A stretch of 10,458 bases of DNA from the NCBI GenBank assembly GCA_030830245.1, contig JAURNJ010000045.1, positions 1 to 10,458 on the forward strand, in the 5' to 3' direction. Positions within the stretch are counted from its first letter, which is position 1; every line of letters begins with the position of its first letter. Below, piece by piece: positions 5,977 to 10,458 of this stretch. This stretch comes from Novosphingobium sp. Its GTDB lineage: Bacteria > Pseudomonadota > Alphaproteobacteria > Sphingomonadales > Sphingomonadaceae. The notes beneath the pieces are model-generated. The model was given only the letters and a program-made list of their open reading frames with translations, was not told the DNA's origin and did not search any database. The position numbers were made by a program, and so were the translations under genes.

Positions 5977-6735
5977 TCAGAAGCGGAACTGGGTGCCGAC
6001 GTAAACGGCCTGACTGTCCTGATTGCCATTGTCCTGGGGGATCAGTCGCTCACGTTCCTGCGAATAACGCACGCCCGCGGTGACATTGAGATTGCGGGTC
6101 AGGCGATAGCTGCCGCCGACATCGACTAGGTCGTCGCTGTCGCCCGCGAAGGTTCGCGGCGCGCGCCCGGCGGTTTGCGTCTCGTCCATGACAATGCGCG
6201 GATTGAAGCGCGAATCGGCGGCATTGCCGCCACTCGACAACGAGAAACGGTTCGGATCGGCAATCGTCGCAGTCGGCGTATCGTCCTTGCGCTCCAGGCC
6301 TTGCGCGAAGCTGGAATAGCCCCGCGAAACGCCGAGGCTGAACGCGGTAGGCGCGATGCGCACTTCAGGCCAGGAATGCGACTGGCCTGCTGCAATGCGC
6401 GGGGTCCGCACGGTCAGCGCGCGTGCGGTAGCGGCATCGAGCCGGACAGCGACCGTGACCGAGCGGTCAGGCCGCGTCGGCGAGCTTGCCGGAGTGAAGG
6501 GATAGAGCGTGCCGCGAGCGAGCGAGCTGGCGGGAAAATTGCGCGACAGGCTGCCATTCTGTGCGACTTGTTCGATAACATCGATGCCGTCCTCGCTCGC
6601 GTCGGAAAGCCCGGCGGGCTCGAAGCGGACCGAGAAGGCGAGAACCGCGCTGGGCAAAGCAAGCAGGCCAACGGCGGAAGCGAGCAACGCCCCGGTTGTC
6701 AGTCCTCCAAGTCCATTGCCACTGGGCTGCGTCAT
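5977..6735 (-). CDS. Secreted protein with outer-membrane beta-barrel-like C-terminus, unknown function
   Basis: A 252-aa protein that I cannot assign to a named family. A hydrophobic segment at residues 12-33 ends AVLA before FSVRFEP, consistent with a Sec signal peptide cut after Ala33. The first ten residues have no Lys or Arg, which is unusual for a signal n-region. The mature middle is Ser/Thr/Ala-rich. The last 60 residues alternate polar and aromatic/hydrophobic residues (VDVGGSYRLTRNLNVTAGVRYS and QAVYVGTQFRF). The protein ends in Phe, the classical C-terminal signal recognised by BamA. The ATG at 6735 is the first start in this frame after a stop; a four-codon ORF (6746-6732) ends on it. 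It lies 141 bp upstream of phaB on the same strand and diverges from the DUF3576 gene. Confidence 0.72.
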   Translation of the reverse strand: MTQPSGNGLGGLTTGALLASAVGLLALPSAVLAFSVRFEPAGLSDASEDGIDVIEQVAQNGSLSRNFPASSLARGTLYPFTPASSPTRPDRSVTVAVRLDAATARALTVRTPRIAAGQSHSWPEVRIAPTAFSLGVSRGYSSFAQGLERKDDTPTATIADPNRFSLSSGGNAADSRFNPRIVMDETQTAGRAPRTFAGDSDDLVDVGGSYRLTRNLNVTAGVRYSQERERLIPQDNGNQDSQAVYVGTQFRF

Positions 6736-6783
6736 TGCTCTGCCATTCCACTTGCGCGGTGTGCCGCCAATCGCGCGGCATAT

Positions 6784-6818
6784 TCCGGACCGGAGCTTAA
6801 CACAGGATTATGATCCTG
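6784..6818. promoter_or_regulatory. Two small palindromes in the divergent gap
   Basis: TCCGGACCGGA (6784-6794) is an odd-centred palindrome. CAGGAT-TATG-ATCCTG (6803-6818) is a perfect 6-bp inverted repeat. Both lie 50-85 bases upstream of the beta-barrel-like gene, where an operator or promoter would be expected. A weak minus-strand promoter, TTGGCC-17-TTAAGC, spans the second palindrome. They may bind a regulator of the envelope gene, but nothing here names it. Confidence 0.3.
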
Positions 6819-6845
6819 GCCAAGCCGGTGTGGAGCGCGCGCCCC

Positions 6846-6873
6846 TTGCCGTGCTGCCCGCGCGGGCTATAGA
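6846..6873 (+). promoter_or_regulatory. Candidate promoter of the DUF3576 - leuS - lptE operon
   Basis: TTGCCG (6846-6851), a 16-base spacer and TATAGA (6868-6873) form the best sigma70-like element in the 205-bp gap between divergent genes. The predicted start near 6880 gives a leader of about 60 nt before the ATG at 6941. No other promoter is evident before leuS, which follows the first gene by only 27 bases. Confidence 0.5.
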
Positions 6874-6940
6874 GAGCGATGCTTCGGGCCGCCGCAAGGC
6901 GCTGCCCTCGCGAAAATCGAAACGGGATGCGACCAAGACA

Positions 6941-7429
6941 ATGACCGGCACAGACTATTCCAGCCGCACCGCGCGCAATTGTGCGCAGCGCCTTTCGCTT
7001 CGAAAGGCCATTGGCCTCGGGCTCGGCCTTGCTGCCGCGGCGACTCTCGCTTCCTGCGGTGGAAAGGAACGTGCCGCTCCGGAGATGGCCGCTTCGCGCG
7101 TCACTTCGATCGGGGTCAATTCCTACCTGTGGCGGGCAAGCCTCGATGCGCTCCAGTTCATGCCGCTGCTTCAGACCGACAGCGCTGGCGGGGTCATCGT
7201 CACGGATTGGTACACCAATCCTTCGAATCCCGGCGAGCGCGTGAAGGTGAGCGTGACGATCCTCGATCAGGACCTGCGAGCCGATGCCCTGCGGATCGGC
7301 GCGAGCCGCGAGGTGGCGAGCGGCGGCACATGGGTTGCCGCACCGGTGCAGGCGGCAACGGTGCAGAAGCTCGAAGACATCATCCTGACGCGCGCGCGCG
7401 ATTTGCGGCGCAATTCGGTCGGCGGCTGA
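6941..7429 (+). CDS. DUF3576-family lipoprotein
   Basis: A 162-aa probable lipoprotein. A basic N-terminus (RLSLRK) leads into hydrophobic residues 23-37 and the lipobox L-A-S-C with Cys39. The mature part begins at Cys39. It contains GVNSYLWRASLDALQFMPL, IVTDWYTNP, GERVKVSVTILDQDLRADALR, and KLEDIILTRARDLRR near the end. These are what I know of DUF3576 (PF12100), an alphaproteobacterial family of unknown function. Localisation is inferred from the lipobox; the residue after Cys is Gly, not Asp, so outer-membrane sorting is likely. The ATG at 6941 fits the signal-peptide length; longer in-frame starts upstream pass through non-coding-looking sequence. It precedes leuS by 27 bp, with lptE beyond it, which suggests but does not prove an envelope-assembly role. 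Confidence 0.87.
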   Translation: MTGTDYSSRTARNCAQRLSLRKAIGLGLGLAAAATLASCGGKERAAPEMAASRVTSIGVNSYLWRASLDALQFMPLLQTDSAGGVIVTDWYTNPSNPGERVKVSVTILDQDLRADALRIGASREVASGGTWVAAPVQAATVQKLEDIILTRARDLRRNSVGG

Positions 7430-7456
7430 CAAGCCCCGAAAAGGAAAGCAGATTAC

Positions 7457-9970
7457 ATGAGCGAGCGGTTCGATCCGGCTCGGGCGGATAGCCACTGGCA
7501 GCAGGTCTGGGACGAGAAGCAGTGCTTCCGCGCCGACGATGCCAGCGGCAAGCCACGCAGCTTCGTGCTGGAGATGTTTCCCTATCCCTCGGGGCGCATC
7601 CACATAGGCCACGTACGCAACTACACCATGGGCGACGTGCTCGCGCGCTACAAGCGGATGCGCGGCTTCGAGGTGCTGCACCCGATGGGCTGGGACGCGT
7701 TCGGCATGCCCGCCGAGAACGCGGCGATGGAAAAGGGCGTGCATCCCGGCGGCTGGACGCGCGAGAACATCGCCAACATGAAGGCGCAGCTCAAGCGCCT
7801 GGGTTTCGCGCTCGACTGGAGCCGCGAGCTGGCGACCTGCGAGCCCGACTATTACGGACACGAACAGGCGCTGTTTCTCGACCTCTACGCGGCAGGTCTG
7901 GTCTATCGCAAGGAATCGGCGGTCAACTGGGATCCGGTCGACATGACGGTGCTGGCCAACGAGCAAGTGATCGACGGGCGCGGCTGGCGCTCGGGCGCGC
8001 TGGTCGAAAAGCGCAAGCTCAGCCAGTGGTTCCTCAAGATTACCCAGTTCGCCGATGAATTGCTGGAGGGGCTGGGCGCTCTCGACAAGTGGCCCGAAAA
8101 GGTCCGCACGATGCAGGAAAACTGGATCGGCAAGAGCCGGGGCCTGCAATTCCGCTTCAGCCTCTCGAACGGCGACGATCTCGAAGTCTACACCACGCGG
8201 CCCGACACCATCTTTGGTGCGACCTTTGTGGCCGTCGCGCCGGACCATCCGGTGGCGCAAGGTGTCGCGATGTACAATTGCGATGCGGCCAAATTCATCG
8301 ATCGCTGCAAGCAGGGCGGCACCACGGCAGCCGACATCGAGACCGCCGAAAAGCTGGGCTTCGATACGGGGATCGGCGCGAAGCATCCGTTCACGGGCAA
8401 GCACCTGCCGGTCTACATCGCCAATTTCGTGCTGATGGAATATGGCACCGGCGCGATCATGGCCGTGCCCGGACATGACCAGCGCGACTTCGACTTCGCA
8501 ACGAAATACGGCCTGCCAATCCTTCGCGTGGTTGCCGCCAGCGCCGAGGAGGCTGACCGGCCTTTTGCGGGCGAGGCGGAGGCAGGCGACGGTGTCTGCG
8601 TCAATTCCGGCTTCATCGACGGCATGAGAGTTGCCGAAGCCAAGGCGGCAGTAACTGCCCGTGGCGAGGCCGAAGGCTGGGGCGAGGCGCGCACGCAATA
8701 TCGCCTGCGCGACTGGGGTGTTTCCCGCCAGCGTTACTGGGGCACGCCAATCCCCTTCATCCACTGCGATTCGTGTGGGGTTGTACCCGTCCCGCGGGAT
8801 CATCTGCCCGTCGTCCTGCCCGATGACGTCGACTTTTCGGTGCCGGGCAATCCGCTCGACCGCCATCCGACCTGGAAGCATGTCGACTGCCCCGATTGCG
8901 GCAAGGCGGCGCGGCGTGAGACAGATACGCTCGATACCTTCGTCGATTCGTCGTGGTATTTCCTGCGCTTCGCCAGCCAGCCGGGCGACAGGCCATTCGA
9001 TCCGGCGGCGATCGCCAAATGGCTGCCGGTCGAGCAATATATCGGCGGTATCGAGCACGCGATCCTGCATCTGCTCTATGCTCGGTTCTGGACCCGCGCC
9101 CTGGCCCACATCGGCCTGATCGAGGTGAAGGAGCCCTTCGCCAGCCTGTTCACCCAGGGCATGGTGACGCATGAAACCTATTCGCGCAGCGAGGGCGGAC
9201 GCGAGGTCTATTTCAGCCCCGGCGAAGTGACGCGCAGCGCCGAGGCGGCGGTGCTCAAGGCCGATGGTGGGCCTGTCGAGATCGGCCGCGTCATCAAGAT
9301 GTCGAAGTCGAAGAAGAACGTGGTCGATCCCGACGAGATCGTCGCGACTTACGGCGCCGATGCGATCCGCTGGTTCATGCTTTCCGATTCGCCGCCCGAG
9401 CGCGACCTGCCCTGGTCCGAAGCGGGGATCGAGGGCTGCGGGCGCTTTGTCCAGCGGCTGTGGCGGTTGTTCGGCCAGTTCGACGCCGCTGCCACTGGCG
9501 AGGACAAGGCGCTGGACCGCAAGCGCGACCAGACCGTTGCGGCTGTGGCCGACGACATCGAGGCGCTTTCCTTCAACAAGGCGGTTGCCCGGATTTACGA
9601 ACTGGCCACGGCCATCGAGAAGGCTCCGCTCAGCGCGAGCCGCTCTGCCGCGATCCGGGCCTTGCTTCTGATCGTCGCACCGATGATGCCGCACATTGCC
9701 GAGGAAGCCTGGCAGGCCATGGCATCGGGGCTGGTTGCCGAAGCGCAATGGCCGCAGGTCGATCCTGCCCTGCTGGTGGAGGACGAAGTGACCATCGCCG
9801 TGCAGGTGAAGGGCAAGCTGCGCGACACCATCACCGCCGCCAAGGGCCTTCCCGAGGAAGAGCTCAAGGCGCTCGCGCTGGCCAGTGAGAAAGTGCAGCG
9901 CTCCATCGATGGTGCGGAAATCCGCAAGATCATCGTCGTGCCCGACCGTCTGGTGAACATCGTCGCATGA
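7457..9970 (+). CDS. leuS: Leucyl-tRNA synthetase
   Basis: Class I cytosolic enzyme that charges tRNA-Leu and edits mischarged products. It is 837 aa, within the bacterial range. HIGH is exact at residues 49-52 ([14 protein letters not shown]) and KMSKS at 614-618. The CP1 editing domain contains TTRPDTIFG (from Thr246) and [19 protein letters not shown], with Asp341 at the position of the conserved editing Asp (E. coli Asp345). A zinc-type insertion is intact: Cys437/Cys440 (CDSC) and Cys478/Cys481 (CPDC), unlike E. coli LeuRS, which lacks these cysteines. [14 protein letters not shown] and [13 protein letters not shown] complete the core, and the C-terminal domain ends at [15 protein letters not shown] lies 11 nt before the ATG. 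Its TGA overlaps the lptE ATG (ATGA). Confidence 0.98.
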   Translation: MSERFDPARADSHWQQVWDEKQCFRADDASGKPRSFVLEMFPYPSGRIHIGHVRNYTMGDVLARYKRMRGFEVLHPMGWDAFGMPAENAAMEKGVHPGGWTRENIANMKAQLKRLGFALDWSRELATCEPDYYGHEQALFLDLYAAGLVYRKESAVNWDPVDMTVLANEQVIDGRGWRSGALVEKRKLSQWFLKITQFADELLEGLGALDKWPEKVRTMQENWIGKSRGLQFRFSLSNGDDLEVYTTRPDTIFGATFVAVAPDHPVAQGVAMYNCDAAKFIDRCKQGGTTAADIETAEKLGFDTGIGAKHPFTGKHLPVYIANFVLMEYGTGAIMAVPGHDQRDFDFATKYGLPILRVVAASAEEADRPFAGEAEAGDGVCVNSGFIDGMRVAEAKAAVTARGEAEGWGEARTQYRLRDWGVSRQRYWGTPIPFIHCDSCGVVPVPRDHLPVVLPDDVDFSVPGNPLDRHPTWKHVDCPDCGKAARRETDTLDTFVDSSWYFLRFASQPGDRPFDPAAIAKWLPVEQYIGGIEHAILHLLYARFWTRALAHIGLIEVKEPFASLFTQGMVTHETYSRSEGGREVYFSPGEVTRSAEAAVLKADGGPVEIGRVIKMSKSKKNVVDPDEIVATYGADAIRWFMLSDSPPERDLPWSEAGIEGCGRFVQRLWRLFGQFDAAATGEDKALDRKRDQTVAAVADDIEALSFNKAVARIYELATAIEKAPLSASRSAAIRALLLIVAPMMPHIAEEAWQAMASGLVAEAQWPQVDPALLVEDEVTIAVQVKGKLRDTITAAKGLPEEELKALALASEKVQRSIDGAEIRKIIVVPDRLVNIVA

Positions 9971-10458
9971 GGGCGGCGGCACTCCTCTTGCCGCTTCTCC
10001 TCGCAGCCTGCGGGCTCAAACCGATGTATGCGGGCGGAGGCTCTGGCGAAGTGGCGCGCGGGCTGGCTGCGGTCGAAATTTCGCCCATCGAGGGACGCGC
10101 CGGCTGGCTGGTTCGTCATGCCCTGAGCGACCGACTCGAAGCGGGCTCGGCGCAGGAGCCGCCGCGTTACCGGCTCGATGTTCGGCTTGACGACAAGCTC
10201 GAAGGCTTTGCCCTGCTCTCCGACGATACCATCGGGCGGGAGCGGCGCACCTTGCGCGCCCGCTATCAGTTGGTCGATCTCGCCAGCGGCAAGATCGTGC
10301 TCGATGACAGCGCCGCCGCCGATGCAGGCATCGACGTCGTTGCCTCGGACTATGCGACCATCGCTGCAGAGCGCAGCGCGCTCGAGAACCTGGCCACCGA
10401 TGTCGCCAACCGGATTGTCACCAGCGTCGCGCTCGAACTGCGCGAGGCCCAGGCCGCC
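9967..10458 (+). CDS. lptE: LPS-assembly lipoprotein LptE (3' end outside window)
   Basis: LptE plugs the LptD barrel and helps insert lipopolysaccharide into the outer leaflet of the outer membrane. 164 codons are present without a stop, nearly the whole gene for this family. The short signal [15 protein letters not shown] has the lipobox L-A-A-C with Cys15, followed by GLKPMYAGG, the usual alphaproteobacterial LptE opening. Further on are [31 protein letters not shown] and [21 protein letters not shown], the alternating-strand pattern of the family. The C-terminal helix ends at LREAQAA, where the window stops. The ATG overlaps the leuS stop, so translation is probably coupled. holA usually follows in related genomes but is outside the window. 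Confidence 0.92.
   Translation, partial: MRAAALLLPLLLAACGLKPMYAGGGSGEVARGLAAVEISPIEGRAGWLVRHALSDRLEAGSAQEPPRYRLDVRLDDKLEGFALLSDDTIGRERRTLRARYQLVDLASGKIVLDDSAAADAGIDVVASDYATIAAERSALENLATDVANRIVTSVALELREAQAA

Noticed and set aside
5215..6129. A 304-residue plus-strand frame opposite phaB
   Set aside because: Complementary to a clear phaB with intact catalytic residues. It has no motif of its own and runs through intergenic sequence.
6509..6940. An N-terminal extension of the DUF3576 protein, giving 306 aa
   Set aside because: The extra 144 residues lie antisense to the beta-barrel-like gene and across its promoter region. The lipoprotein signal requires a start near 6941.
6797..9982. A 1061-residue open frame on the minus strand across leuS
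   Set aside because: It is antisense to leuS, whose HIGH, KMSKS, editing and zinc motifs are all in the plus frame. Its translation is His/Arg/Ala/Asp-rich without any domain pattern, typical of a GC-rich third-position artefact.
1..10458. A mobile element, CRISPR array, toxin-antitoxin pair or defence island
   Set aside because: No transposase, integrase, regular repeats or defence domains were found. The RHH protein has no toxin partner next to it, as its neighbours are murA and an SDR. Composition is even throughout.

Overview
This is a high-GC stretch of ordinary core chromosome, best matched to an alphaproteobacterium of the Sphingomonadales (Erythrobacter, Novosphingobium or Sphingomonas type). 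The signs are the consistently GC-rich codon use, the DUF3576 lipoprotein - leuS - lptE order, the RHH_4-type small regulator, a lone phaB, and frequent non-ATG starts. I see no mobile element, CRISPR array, prophage, or abrupt change in base composition, and no gene-free stretch over 300 bases. The longest gap is about 205 bases, at 6736-6940.

Left part (1-1233): a minus-strand cluster reads, in transcription order, a 43-residue basic protein, gpmA (glycolysis) and purE (purine synthesis, cut by the window edge). gpmA and purE are one base apart. A tRNA-Thr(GGT) gene with its own sigma70-like promoter is transcribed the other way.

Middle (1262-5079): galU (UDP-glucose supply for envelope polysaccharide) is followed on the minus strand by an NTF2/limonene-epoxide-hydrolase-like protein. 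murA (first committed step of peptidoglycan synthesis) diverges from galU. The 3' end of murA overlaps by 67 bp with a convergent ribbon-helix-helix regulator gene, which has a promoter so close to its ATG that the mRNA may be leaderless. An atypical SDR oxidoreductase diverges from the regulator.

Right-middle (5087-6735): phaB (acetoacetyl-CoA reductase) is convergent with the SDR. Its upstream region is unusually rich in inverted repeats. Next on the same strand is a secreted protein of unknown function whose C-terminus looks like an outer-membrane beta-barrel.

Right (6846-10458): a plus-strand operon from one candidate promoter encodes a DUF3576 lipoprotein, leucyl-tRNA synthetase (zinc-site form) and LptE. 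leuS and lptE overlap by ATGA, and lptE is cut by the window edge.

Most genes are housekeeping: envelope building (galU, murA, lptE), central carbon and storage (gpmA, phaB), purines (purE) and translation (leuS, tRNA-Thr). I found no convincing new multi-gene system. The items that deserve a second look are small: the 43-aa basic protein, the murA/RHH overlap with a possibly leaderless transcript, the repeat-rich phaB upstream region, and two enzymes with altered catalytic residues. All family calls were made by reading motifs, without database searches.
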